Part shown: positions 32,148 to 41,196 of the stretch, in pieces
Numbering within the stretch: position 1 is the stretch's first letter
Layout: every line of letters begins with the position of its first letter
Assembly: GCF_040581485.1 (NCBI RefSeq)
Contig: NC_090134.1
Coordinates: 14,065,501-14,129,500, forward strand
Length of the DNA: 64,000 nt
Reading direction: 5' to 3'
Origin: Linepithema humile
Taxonomy: Eukaryota; Arthropoda; Insecta; Hymenoptera; Formicidae
Notes under the pieces: model-generated
Told to the model about the DNA's origin: nothing
Database searches by the model: none
What the model saw: the letters and a program-made list of their open reading frames with translations, nothing else
Position numbers and translations under genes: made by a program

Positions 32148-34121
32148 CTATTTTTTTTCATTACTATCTATATTTTCAAAATTTTCTAGCATTTTGTTAA
32201 TACTATTTTTTAGATAAATAGATATATACTCTATCATATCACAAGGATATGTGTTATATATTCTATATATATGCTTCATAAATTTTCTGTTGTCTACAAA
32301 TATATCATTTTGCCTTAAATACTCAATAGTCCTTTCGAATCTTGTAGCATCGTCTGGAATTATAAATATATCATCAAATTTTATTTTATACATTTTAAGA
32401 AATATTACATACGGATATAAAAATTCATAGTTAATTTTCTTAAAATCTTTTTTTAATTTATTTTTATCATATAATACTATGTAATTACCCGGAAGTTTTC
32501 TACCAACTCTACCTTTTCTCTGTTCAGCCATTCCATAAGTGATATTATCAACTTTTCCTCCAAAAAATCTTTTAGAAAAAAATGTTCCTGTATCGTAAAC
32601 ATATTGAGCATTGCACAAAGTAAGCGACGATTCCAATATATTAGTTGATAATGCTATAACGCTTTTATTATGACTTGATTCTATTTTCTTAATTATATCA
32701 GATGCAGATGGGTACACTTTACTATGAATAGGTATAAATATCAAATTTTTATCATTTTCAAATACAGATGATAAATGTTTAAACGCACTTGAAATATCAG
32801 ATATCCTAGAAAAGAAAAATATTCCAGCTTTTCCTTTATCGGGTCTATGTTTAGTTATTACATCCTCGATCACATATCTATCTCCTATTATTATCTCTTT
32901 TACAGGATGTAATTTATCTCCCTCTATATGAATAAATTCAATATTTTTATTAAAATATTTATATATTCTGTCTTTATCTTCGTCTATAGTAGCACTCATA
33001 AGTATTATATTATTATATCTTTTTCTTTGATTCCTGAGGATTGTTATACATATATCAGAAAAAGTTTCGTGTTCGTGTATCTCGTCAACGAACACTGATG
33101 CCAATCTATCGTCATTCAATTTAATTGACGCAGCTATTCTATTGATACAGAAATTTAATTCGACGCTTTGAGGGTTTTTATTATAATATATAGTGTTTGA
33201 AACATTCTTAAAGTTCATAGTGACAGGACTATTTTCTATTATTATGTTACTCTCGGTTCTATAACCTAAACTTCTTAAGAAATTTTCTCCATTTGACACA
33301 ATTAAAGCCTTTCTGGGAAATATTATCATAGTTTTGTCTTTTTTGTTAAAATTATCAAGATCGACACTTGATAGATTAAAATCGTAACCTCCGAATAAAA
33401 AATTGTACCAAAAAAATACTTTTGGAACTTGAGACGTTTTTCCAACTCCTGTACTTCCGGTAATTACACAATCTTTTCTATTAACCCATATATCAAAAAA
33501 TCTAATCTGGTTTATAGGTTCCAAAGATTTAAGACTTATTTTTTGGAAATACTTAATATCGGAATCAAGAGGATTTACTAACTTTTGTCTAAATGTTATA
33601 TCACCTTTTTTCTCTATTCCAGTTGATAGAAAACTAAATCTTATTGCAGCTTTAACTGTTCCAAAAACTTGATAAAAAGTAAGATCATCGAATACTACTT
33701 TTCTTTTTATTGATAAGTAAGAATATGCTTCGTATGAAAATATATATCTATCATCTCCTATTCTAATCGAAAGTTGATTATCTGGAATGTTATGGTATAT
33801 TATATTGATATCATTCTGAGGAATACTAAAGAACGTTCCTTCTGTTATTTCATAATTTAGATAAATATAATTTCTTTGAGACACTATCACTTTTTTTAAG
33901 TAAGAATATTTCCAAAAATGTTTATATACAGGTACTATACATAATTTGAAATACTCTTTATTTCTAAATATAAAATCTTCATCAATATAACCTACTTGAT
34001 GAATAGTTTCTAAATTTGGAAATAAAAAAAATTGTATACATTTCAAGTTTTCTATAATTTCTCTGTACATAGAATATTCATTTTTATCTACGTTAAATAA
34101 GCTAAAGAAATCTGTATCCAT
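32148..34121 (-). CDS. NPH-II type DExH RNA helicase
   Basis: 657-aa homologue of vaccinia I8R (NPH-II), a 3'-5' RNA helicase packaged in the virion and needed for early transcription. Motif I is GSTGVGKTSQVPK (about residues 222-234), motif II DEIHEHE (about 348-354), motif III SATI (about 377-380), and motif VI QRKGRVGRK (about 536-544). All catalytic residues are present and the frame is fully open. I8R and G1L are convergent neighbours in vaccinia, and the same pair is convergent here, supporting conserved order. Confidence 0.92.
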   Translation of the reverse strand: MDTDFFSLFNVDKNEYSMYREIIENLKCIQFFLFPNLETIHQVGYIDEDFIFRNKEYFKLCIVPVYKHFWKYSYLKKVIVSQRNYIYLNYEITEGTFFSIPQNDINIIYHNIPDNQLSIRIGDDRYIFSYEAYSYLSIKRKVVFDDLTFYQVFGTVKAAIRFSFLSTGIEKKGDITFRQKLVNPLDSDIKYFQKISLKSLEPINQIRFFDIWVNRKDCVITGSTGVGKTSQVPKVFFWYNFLFGGYDFNLSSVDLDNFNKKDKTMIIFPRKALIVSNGENFLRSLGYRTESNIIIENSPVTMNFKNVSNTIYYNKNPQSVELNFCINRIAASIKLNDDRLASVFVDEIHEHETFSDICITILRNQRKRYNNIILMSATIDEDKDRIYKYFNKNIEFIHIEGDKLHPVKEIIIGDRYVIEDVITKHRPDKGKAGIFFFSRISDISSAFKHLSSVFENDKNLIFIPIHSKVYPSASDIIKKIESSHNKSVIALSTNILESSLTLCNAQYVYDTGTFFSKRFFGGKVDNITYGMAEQRKGRVGRKLPGNYIVLYDKNKLKKDFKKINYEFLYPYVIFLKMYKIKFDDIFIIPDDATRFERTIEYLRQNDIFVDNRKFMKHIYRIYNTYPCDMIEYISIYLKNSINKMLENFENIDSNEKK

Positions 34122-34159
34122 TATTTAATAAATTATTTTTTATCAATAATTTAATAATA

Positions 34160-34165
34160 TAAATG
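34160..34165 (+). promoter_or_regulatory. Late promoter/initiator TAAATG
   Basis: TAAATG containing the ATG at 34163, 38 bp from the divergent NPH-II start. Confidence 0.55.
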
Positions 34166-34441
34166 GATATATCACCAGTATATTGGGGAAGAGGAGCTTG
34201 GGCTATTATATTCACGACAATTTATCATTATTATAAAGATTTTGATCAGTTAATGTATTATTTGGAACATTTCTATATTCCTTATAGAGTATGTAGGGAA
34301 AACTTATCGAAAAAGAAAAATGATATTGGATTCAAATCATTTTCAGGAGCTAATAGTTTAAGAAAATTTTATATAGACATATATAATGATCATCATTCTG
34401 ATAAGATAAACGAAAAAAATTTATCAAATTTAGAAGTATAG
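34163..34441 (+). CDS. E10-like thiol oxidase (Erv1/Alr family) lacking the first catalytic Cys
   Basis: 92 aa, the size of vaccinia E10 (95 aa), the FAD-linked sulfhydryl oxidase that starts the cytoplasmic disulfide pathway for virion membrane proteins such as L1. The N-terminus YWGRGAWAIIFT follows the family WGxxxWxxIF pattern. The active-site CxxC is replaced: the aligned stretch is YRVC (about residues 41-44), so only the second cysteine remains. Either the enzyme is dead or the alignment is shifted by local decay. The C-terminal region is Asn/Asp-rich. Confidence 0.6.
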   Translation: MDISPVYWGRGAWAIIFTTIYHYYKDFDQLMYYLEHFYIPYRVCRENLSKKKNDIGFKSFSGANSLRKFYIDIYNDHHSDKINEKNLSNLEV

Positions 34442-34488
34442 TATATTAATAAAATATGAAAATGTTTATATTGAATTTTATACAATAA

Positions 34489-34494
34489 TAAATG
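34489..34494 (+). promoter_or_regulatory. Late promoter/initiator TAAATG
   Basis: TAAATG containing the ATG at 34492. Confidence 0.55.
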
Positions 34495-34881
34495 GAATCT
34501 ATACAATCAATAGATCCTAAGAAAATTTATATTGAGACTCCAGGTAAATGTATGAAAAGTTTGATACAATTTTGTGTTGAATTTGATAAACAATTGGCAA
34601 AAGAAAATGAAAAGGCAGGTAAAAAATTGAAAACTACAAAGGCAAAAACAAAGGAAATAGGTTCAAAGAATTATAGTGAAAAAATTATGTGTTTATCATG
34701 TAAGAAAGAAACAATGAACAAACAACCTGTCAAGTATTATCAAAGTTTTACAGATACAGGAGCTTCTAAGTATTCAATTAATGCAATGTGCGTAGAATGC
34801 GGAAAATGTAAGAGTAAATTTATTAAATTATCAGATCTTCCAAAAGATATGAAAAAAACAACGAAAAGTAGTAAATTATAA
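34492..34881 (+). CDS. Two-CxxC zinc-finger virion protein, A19-like (tentative)
   Basis: 129 aa: a Lys-rich N-terminal half followed by CLSC (about residues 65-68) and CVEC with a further CKSKFIKLSDLP tail (about 98-113). The paired CxxC motifs and the K-L-S-D ending recall vaccinia A19, a small zinc-binding core protein. The vaccinia protein is shorter (about 77 aa), so the match is weak. The frame is intact and preceded by TAAATG, as expected for a late virion gene. Confidence 0.45.
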   Translation: MESIQSIDPKKIYIETPGKCMKSLIQFCVEFDKQLAKENEKAGKKLKTTKAKTKEIGSKNYSEKIMCLSCKKETMNKQPVKYYQSFTDTGASKYSINAMCVECGKCKSKFIKLSDLPKDMKKTTKSSKL

Positions 34882-34926
34882 GAAAATATATATTGAAAAA
34901 ATACGAATATTACATTAAAAATCAAC

Positions 34927-35457
34927 ATGAACGCATCTATTGAAGTATTGTCATCTAAAGAACATATAGAGAGAAATATATCTATGTATGCAGGAGATAT
35001 AAGTAATAAAACAGAAATATATTACGACTTTGAAGGAGAAAATTTTAAAAGTTTTAATTTCAACGGAGCGTTAGTAAAGATATACTCTGAAATTGTTGAT
35101 AATTCACTAGATCACGTATTATCATCAAATATAGATTCTAAAAAAATATATGTAAATATAAGTGACGATTTAATAACTGTTGCAAATTTTTCTGTATTAA
35201 AAGTATTTGGAGATGTAAAGTGTAAAGGGAAAATAATAGAAAATTGTTGTAGACCAAAATATATTATAGAGAAAACCTTTTCGTCTACTAAATTTAAAAT
35301 AAACTCAAAAACTATAGGTATTCATGGTTTAGGAATCAAAATACTTCCAGTTTTATGTAAATATCTAGAAATAACAGTGTCAGATGGATTAGATTATTAT
35401 AAGTATATAAAAGATGACGAAACATGTTTATTACAGGATATTCAATCAGCAGTGTAG
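34927..35457 (+). pseudogene. Type IIA topoisomerase/GyrB-like GHKL ATPase fragment
   Basis: 176 aa resembling the N-terminal ATPase domain of type IIA topoisomerases. Visible: SSKEHIERNISMYAGD, like the conserved lead-in; an N-box EIVDNSLDH (about residues 56-64) with the Glu, Asn and Asp that bind Mg-ATP; and a lid-like GIHGLGIKILPVLCKYLEI (about 132-150), like the GxHGxG motif of GyrB and Top2. The DxGxG motif expected between them is not seen. There is no transducer, Toprim or DNA-gate domain. It overlaps the PolX frame by 34 bp. Poxviruses normally use only topoisomerase IB, so this is unusual; I see it as a relic or a repurposed ATP-binding module. Confidence 0.6.
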
Positions 35458-36815
35458 AAGGAATTATTAATTATTTTTATAAGTTCGAAAAACTCATAGG
35501 ATTGGATAAAATAGTTCTCTTCCATGTTAATGATTCTAAATATGAAATTTTTTCAAAGAATATTTCTCACGCCGGTATAGGGTATAATATTTTTAAAGAT
35601 TTTCAGTTCTTGTATGATAAAAGTCTTACAGAAAACGAGATATTATCGAAGTTAAAATTACAGAAAAAAACAAATCTTAATATTATAAAAGCGATTTCAA
35701 ACTATATGAATATTCCTATAATAATAGAAGATGGTGTTGTTGTTAAAAATTCAGAAAAGGAAAATTATGTGTTTTCACAATTGTACGTATATAATAGTTT
35801 AAATTATAAGTATTACAATTTCGATAAAATAATCAATTATATATATTACAAGATTATATTGAGTGAGTTTAAACGTCTTAAAGATATATATGATACTTTA
35901 GGAGACAAGAGAGAAAACAATTGTCAAAATATAATAAATTTATTATATAGTTTTAAAGATTATAATTGGTGTCATGTAAAATATTGTGACGGAAAACTAA
36001 TAGTAAAAGCTTCGAATGTTATATATGACGATTTGATAAAAATTAAAGGATTTGGTGATAAGACAATTAAGAAGATTATAGAAATAATTGAAAACAAAAC
36101 TCTTGGTTCTATAAGTAAACTAGAATCATCTGCTGGATATAAAAGTATTTTGAGTTTAAAATCAATACCCATGATAGGATCAGTAACTGCTAAAAAGTTG
36201 CTAAGTCTAGGAATTAAAAATTTTGATGATCTAAAAGTGTATATTAAAGGAAATAATAAGGTCTTAAATAATTCTCAGAAAAAAGTAATAGAAATAAGCG
36301 ATAAAATAGTTAAAAATATTGGTAGAAAAGAAGTAAAAAATATTATAGAAAGAATAGATAACAATATTAAAGATATCGAATATTATTTCTTAGGATCATA
36401 TGCTAGAAATGATGAATTTATATCGGATATTGATATATTAATAATCTCTGACAATAATGATGATAAAACCTTATTTTTGAAGAGTCTTAGTAGATTATAC
36501 GACTTAATATATGTTATTGACGGAGCTGTAAAAAGTACTGTATTTATAAAAGTTTTCAAAAATAAGTATTTGCAAATTGATATAATTATAAAGCCTTTCA
36601 CCTCAAAGTTTGAGAGTATATTATATTTTACAGGACCAAAAGAATTTAACGTGTGGATTAGAAAAATAGCAAAATTGAATGGATTTAAACTTAGTGAGTA
36701 TGAACTATGTTTCGACAATAAAAAAATTAAATTAAAAAATGAGAAAGATATCTTCAAGCATTTAAAAATAAATTATATAGAACCTAGTCAGAGAAGCTTG
36801 TTTAAAATATTATAG
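35424..36815 (+). CDS. Family X DNA polymerase (pol beta-like)
   Basis: 463 aa. Residues about 200-320 hold helix-hairpin-helix segments (KIKGFGDKTIKKII; SIPMIGSVTAKKLL), and the palm begins with GSYARNDEFISDIDILI (about 324-340), the GSxxR...DxD signature with two metal-binding aspartates; the third is in LQIDIII (about 388-394). Pol beta-type enzymes fill short gaps in base-excision repair and are known in entomopoxviruses. The first 150 residues match no PolX domain that I can recognise and are adjacent to the GHKL fragment. The frame is open; the ATG at 35424 lies within the previous ORF, so the true start is uncertain. Confidence 0.85.
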   Translation: MFITGYSISSVEGIINYFYKFEKLIGLDKIVLFHVNDSKYEIFSKNISHAGIGYNIFKDFQFLYDKSLTENEILSKLKLQKKTNLNIIKAISNYMNIPIIIEDGVVVKNSEKENYVFSQLYVYNSLNYKYYNFDKIINYIYYKIILSEFKRLKDIYDTLGDKRENNCQNIINLLYSFKDYNWCHVKYCDGKLIVKASNVIYDDLIKIKGFGDKTIKKIIEIIENKTLGSISKLESSAGYKSILSLKSIPMIGSVTAKKLLSLGIKNFDDLKVYIKGNNKVLNNSQKKVIEISDKIVKNIGRKEVKNIIERIDNNIKDIEYYFLGSYARNDEFISDIDILIISDNNDDKTLFLKSLSRLYDLIYVIDGAVKSTVFIKVFKNKYLQIDIIIKPFTSKFESILYFTGPKEFNVWIRKIAKLNGFKLSEYELCFDNKKIKLKNEKDIFKHLKINYIEPSQRSLFKIL

Positions 36816-36816
36816 T

Positions 36817-37068
36817 CTAATCGTCTTCATAACTATCTCTTATATTTTGTTGTTTATTTGATAATTTTCCTCTTTTCATTGAAAAATATATGATTATTCC
36901 TATTAAAATTATAACAATTGCAATTATAATTATAAATGTCAACATGTTAAATTGAGTTTGATGATCATCGTCGCTTTTAATCTCTTTTCTATATTGTTGT
37001 TTGATAGATTCATCATGATTTTGTTTCTTAACTCCACCGTAGAAACCATTTAATATACCTAAATCCAT
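36817..37068 (-). CDS. Small single-pass viral membrane protein
   Basis: 83 aa starting in TAAATG. A polar N-terminal half is followed by a strong transmembrane segment (about residues 43-64), then a short basic/acidic tail. The arrangement fits small virion membrane proteins of poxviruses, but no specific family is recognised. It ends two bases after the PolX stop and is divergent from the L1-type gene. Confidence 0.5.
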   Translation of the reverse strand: MDLGILNGFYGGVKKQNHDESIKQQYRKEIKSDDDHQTQFNMLTFIIIIAIVIILIGIIIYFSMKRGKLSNKQQNIRDSYEDD

Positions 37069-37071
37069 TTA
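37066..37071 (-). promoter_or_regulatory. Late promoter/initiator TAAATG
   Basis: TAAATG on the minus strand, containing the start of the 83-aa membrane protein gene. Confidence 0.55.
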
Positions 37072-37128
37072 TAAGAAAAAATCTTTATTAGTTTAATTGA
37101 TATTGAAAATAACTTGCAATAAATAGAA

Positions 37129-37863
37129 ATGGGTGCTAGTGCTTCTATTCAGACTATCGTCAATGATATAGTAAATGAGATGAAAATTGAATTAAAGAAT
37201 ACAGCTAAGGCAGATGCAAGCGCAAAATGTTCTATTCAGTTTGGACATGTAAAATTTTCAAAATCAAAGGGATGTACGTTAAGATTACAAAATTTCTGTA
37301 GTGCTGAAGCAAAAGCGTCTATTGATTCAGTTGTAGATGCATCGTTTAAAATTTACAACAATTTAACGAACGAACAAAAAGAAGAAGGAGCTAAATTATT
37401 TACAATTAAGACTAACATACAAACTACGGTAAATAAAATAAGAAACGATTTTAAAACATATATAGAAAATACTTGTAGTGCAAGTACCAGAGTAGAGAAC
37501 GGTATAACAGTTCAGGATTTTATTGTCGACAAATGTGTTGCCCCCGATGGACAAGTTTTGGTGTTCGAATTTTTGAACTCTGGACAGGCTAAAGCATCTT
37601 GTGAAATAAAAACTGTAATGGACATAGTAGCAACTGCGTCTACGGAAATCGCTTCGTCTCAGAAATCGTTCAATGTCAATACCATAATTTGGATATGTCT
37701 TGGAATAGGAATACCTCTTATAATAGCGTATGTGTTGTATTTATATAAAGGTATGTTCATAGTTAAATCGAAGGATAAGATAGAAATAGAGTTAGCAAAA
37801 AAAAACTCTACATATATAAATCTACTAGCTTTAGCTAGGGGACTTAATAAAGTCAAGGATTAA
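37129..37863 (+). CDS. L1-type myristoylated virion membrane protein
   Basis: 244-aa homologue of vaccinia L1R, a mature-virion membrane protein of the entry-fusion complex. The N-terminus MGASAS is a myristoylation signal (Gly2). The ectodomain carries six main cysteines, which in the family form three disulfides made by the cytoplasmic E10 pathway, and a transmembrane segment is at about residues 186-206, followed by a C-terminal tail longer than expected for the virion interior. Length matches the family (about 250 aa). The frame is intact, notable since the E10-like gene nearby has lost a catalytic cysteine. Confidence 0.9.
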   Translation: MGASASIQTIVNDIVNEMKIELKNTAKADASAKCSIQFGHVKFSKSKGCTLRLQNFCSAEAKASIDSVVDASFKIYNNLTNEQKEEGAKLFTIKTNIQTTVNKIRNDFKTYIENTCSASTRVENGITVQDFIVDKCVAPDGQVLVFEFLNSGQAKASCEIKTVMDIVATASTEIASSQKSFNVNTIIWICLGIGIPLIIAYVLYLYKGMFIVKSKDKIEIELAKKNSTYINLLALARGLNKVKD

Positions 37864-37867
37864 TATA

Positions 37868-38308
37868 TTATTTAAAATATTTCAAGTTACACTGAGGAAT
37901 ATAATCATAGTCGATTGTTTCTACTTTATTTTTCTTTTTTAATAATTCTTCGAATTTTACATACGATTTGTCTATATATTTATTATTTAAATAGTATTTA
38001 TCCAGTATATTTGTGTAAAAAATGTCATAATTTATATTGTATATTTCGTTAATTTTGAAATCTTGTTTAGGTAATTTCTTAAAATTTTTGCTTAATTTTA
38101 TCAAATATGGATATTTCTCTTCGTTATTTAAATCTTTATAATAATATAATTTAATAATATTATTATTATCATCTATGAACATATTATATCCTATGTTAAG
38201 ATGCAGTATATTGTTTATTATTCTTACTACAATAACATCTTTTATGTCGTTTGAAATTAAATTTAATCCAGTAATTATGGATGTATTAACATTATTTAAT
38301 TTATCCAT
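37868..38308 (-). CDS. H7-like late protein (by position and length)
   Basis: 146 aa, the same length as vaccinia H7, which acts in early virion membrane formation. It follows the topoisomerase IB gene in the same direction with an 8-bp overlap, as H7R follows H6R in vaccinia. Sequence similarity is not obvious by eye, so the call is mainly positional. The frame is intact. Confidence 0.5.
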   Translation of the reverse strand: MDKLNNVNTSIITGLNLISNDIKDVIVVRIINNILHLNIGYNMFIDDNNNIIKLYYYKDLNNEEKYPYLIKLSKNFKKLPKQDFKINEIYNINYDIFYTNILDKYYLNNKYIDKSYVKFEELLKKKNKVETIDYDYIPQCNLKYFK

Positions 38309-39274
38309 TCTTTAATTTATTTATAACGTAATTATAAAATTTCGTAAAGTCTGGATCGAAGTTTTTTACAATGTCACTAATGTTTTCTTTATCAATTAAT
38401 ATATCAATTACATATGATCTTTTTGAAATAGATTTTGAATGTCCTATCGTATCGGCTGTGTTACAAAGTACAACTTGTAACATTTTTTTAATATCTACCT
38501 TATTTATATTATTGTCACCAATAGAATTTATGAATTTCCACATCTCTCGTAATAATATAAGATTTGATCCATATGTTCTTATATCTTTTAATGTAATGCC
38601 TAAACTTTTTAATACATTGTAAAATTTCGATTCTCCTATAAAAACTCCGTTGATTGAAAATAAATAATCATTATCGTCTTTACAGTTATCGTACAGAACA
38701 GTTATAAATTTATATACATATTCATCAAGAATTTTACTAATTACAAATTTATGGATTATTTTTTTTTTTCCTGTAAAGATTATATAAATATATTATTCTT
38801 GTCTACTGTTATATTTTTTTTTTTTAACGTTAGAATGCCAACAGTATTATTTTCATCACTGTATTTTTTTCTACCAGTTCTTATATAAAATTTAAATTCT
38901 AATATTATTAATAACGACATTAAAGATTCTTTAGTTAATTTATTAAAATCTGACACTTTATTATCATTAATGTACTTATTTATTATATCTTTTTTACTAT
39001 CTATTCTTAAAAATGATTTAAGTTTATTATTTCTTCTGTAGTTTACATATATATCTCCATAAAAATATTGTGTTTTTCCAATTTTGTCTTTACCGATAAA
39101 TAATAAGTTGTAGTCTGCACATTTGAATTTTTGTTTTACTACTTTTACGTCAGTAATATGTTTGGGTATTTTATATTTTTTTATTATTTTATAGCAATCG
39201 TCTTTCTCTCCAACAAGTTTATCATTATCGTATAATTTTCCATCTTTGTATAAATAAAAAATTTTGTATTTCAT
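38301..39274 (-). pseudogene. DNA topoisomerase IB (H6-type), frameshifted
   Basis: Homologue of the poxvirus type IB topoisomerase (vaccinia H6R, 314 aa), which relaxes viral DNA. The N-terminal block (39274-38780) has KIPKHITDV and QYFYGDIYV-like segments and the RTGRKKYSDENNTVGILTL region. The C-terminal block, in another frame from about 38805 to 38301, has the DIRTYGSN motif with its catalytic Arg and the active-site Tyr in SKRSYV. The change of frame is around 38785-38805, just before an A10 run on the coding strand. All catalytic segments survive but not in one frame. Confidence 0.85.
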
Positions 39275-39328
39275 TTCAATACAAAATAAAAATAATTTAA
39301 TAGATTAACAATAAAATAAAAATTAAAT

Positions 39329-40294
39329 TCATTTATTACTTCTCTTTTTTTCTCTAATTAGTTTCTGTCCAATATCTTGTTTCTGAACTCTTTGTTTTTT
39401 AAGTATTCGTAATATAGATGTAAAATTGCATCCTCCTTCTGTGTCGTAATACCATTCGAGGAAGTTGTTGTATGTATATGTAAATATTTCAGATACTTTG
39501 AATGTTTTTACTATTCCATTATAAACGTTAATATCAATCATTTCTAATATACTAAGTGCTATAAAGAGTAAATTCCACGCGTGTATAATTTCCTTTTGAA
39601 CTCTTTTTTCTTCTTTGAACGATTGTAATGTGTAAATATTAAGGTCTTTATTTTTTGTATATGATTTAGAATTTCCACTTTTGTCAGATGATTTAAGTTT
39701 AATATTATTATCAAATAATCTTTTATTGAGAGTTATCATATTATCTATCTTATCTAATATAGATGAAAGATCTTTAGTATTATGGATAAATCCAAAATAA
39801 ATAAGACCTATGCTATGATTCCATATAATATTGTACATTTTTTTCAACTCTGTTTCTTTATATGTATCTTTTTCTAGAAAAGTTCTAAATTTAATTGCCA
39901 CTCGTTTTGTAATGAATTCATCGCTTATTTCATCAAATACGTTAGCGTCATACTCTATTTTATTATATAAATTAACTTCTTTTTTATTAACTTTTTCTTT
40001 ATTATTTATATCTTGCTTATTTATTTTAGTCTTCTTTTTTGCTCCTTTATCAGATATTTTAATGTCTTCGTCGCTTTGATTCTCTTCCACACTTTTAGTT
40101 TCTTCGTCACTTTTAATTTCTTCATCACTAGATTCAAGGCTTGATGATTTATCGTATCTTTCAGTTGAAACATCACTATTTTTCTTAGTTTTAGTTTTAA
40201 TTTTAGTTTTAGTCTCTAACGATTCGATAATTTCATCATCATCAGATGACAAAGAAGAATTATCAGATTTCTGATTCTTTCTAGCTTTGCTCAT
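39329..40294 (-). CDS. H5/VLTF-4-like acidic-basic protein (by position)
   Basis: 321 aa with a long low-complexity N-terminal region of Ser/Asp/Glu/Lys (about residues 8-95), followed by a more ordered helical domain with conserved Trp residues. Vaccinia H5R, a multifunctional late transcription and DNA-binding phosphoprotein, lies between H4L and H6R and also has a charged disordered half. This gene occupies the same slot between RAP94 and topoisomerase IB. The match is positional and compositional only; the frame is intact. Confidence 0.45.
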   Translation of the reverse strand: MSKARKNQKSDNSSLSSDDDEIIESLETKTKIKTKTKKNSDVSTERYDKSSSLESSDEEIKSDEETKSVEENQSDEDIKISDKGAKKKTKINKQDINNKEKVNKKEVNLYNKIEYDANVFDEISDEFITKRVAIKFRTFLEKDTYKETELKKMYNIIWNHSIGLIYFGFIHNTKDLSSILDKIDNMITLNKRLFDNNIKLKSSDKSGNSKSYTKNKDLNIYTLQSFKEEKRVQKEIIHAWNLLFIALSILEMIDINVYNGIVKTFKVSEIFTYTYNNFLEWYYDTEGGCNFTSILRILKKQRVQKQDIGQKLIREKKRSNK

Positions 40295-40381
40295 TTTTGA
40301 GTTTTATTTGAATATAATTTTTATAAATACTTTTATTAATTTCTTATAATTTTTCAAAAAATAAATTAGATAAATACTACT

Positions 40382-41190
40382 ATGGAAAATAACATTGGTG
40401 GACTTATAGCTAGTATAGAAGAATACATGAAAACTACATTAGAAGATGATAAACATAATTTTGATGATTTTATAAGTAAAAATAGAGGAATATTCAGCAT
40501 TAATTTCAGTGAAGATTTCTTTGTAAACGAAGAAGATGTCAGATTCTTGTATAGTTTAGTTTCAAAGAATATCAACAGAGAATTAACAATAGATTATTTT
40601 AATAATTCTAGAATTAAAGTTGAAAAAGAAATTTTATCAAGCACGGATGAAAGCAATTATGTAGATTTTTCGGAATTGAACTTTTTCAACTTAATATTGA
40701 AATATGGTAGGATAATTGTAAAGCCGAAAAAGATGGTTTTTTTATGGAATATCGAAAGGGAAAAGGATATAGAATTAAGCAAATTATTTAAGTCAGATGA
40801 TCCGTTTGTCATAAAATATGTATCGTACTCAGAAATTATCAGATTGTTTAACAAGAATAAGGAATATTTTATTAATACAAATACGTTAGTGAACTTTGGT
40901 AACTTAAGTAGAATAGTTGGAACATCACTATCAAGCAAGTTTTTAAAGTTAAATTATATTGTACCATTTGATAAAGAATTAAAGTTTAATATATTTATAT
41001 ATGATAATATTAGTTTTAGTAATTTTACAATAATTATAGATAACGTAGAATTTGAATATAAAGAGATTAATATAGAAACTATTATAAATGACTTTATACA
41101 TATACTCGTGAGAAAATTAAAAACAGACGAAAATTTAATATCATATTATAGATTATTTTTGATAAATATAAGACTGTCCTATTATCTACT
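40382..41190 (+). pseudogene. RAP94 (H4-type) RNA polymerase-associated protein, N-terminal fragment
   Basis: N-terminal third of the RNA polymerase-associated protein RAP94, which directs viral polymerase to early promoters and is about 800 aa in poxviruses. The segment DDFISKNRGIFSINF with EEDVRFLYSLV (about residues 28-60) follows the family start. The frame ends after about 265-275 codons where tryptophan-repeat DNA in the opposite direction begins (junction about 41190-41216). Orientation relative to H5/H6/H7-like genes is the same as vaccinia H4L-H7R. Clearly a truncated remnant. Confidence 0.75.
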
Positions 41191-41196
41191 TTATAT

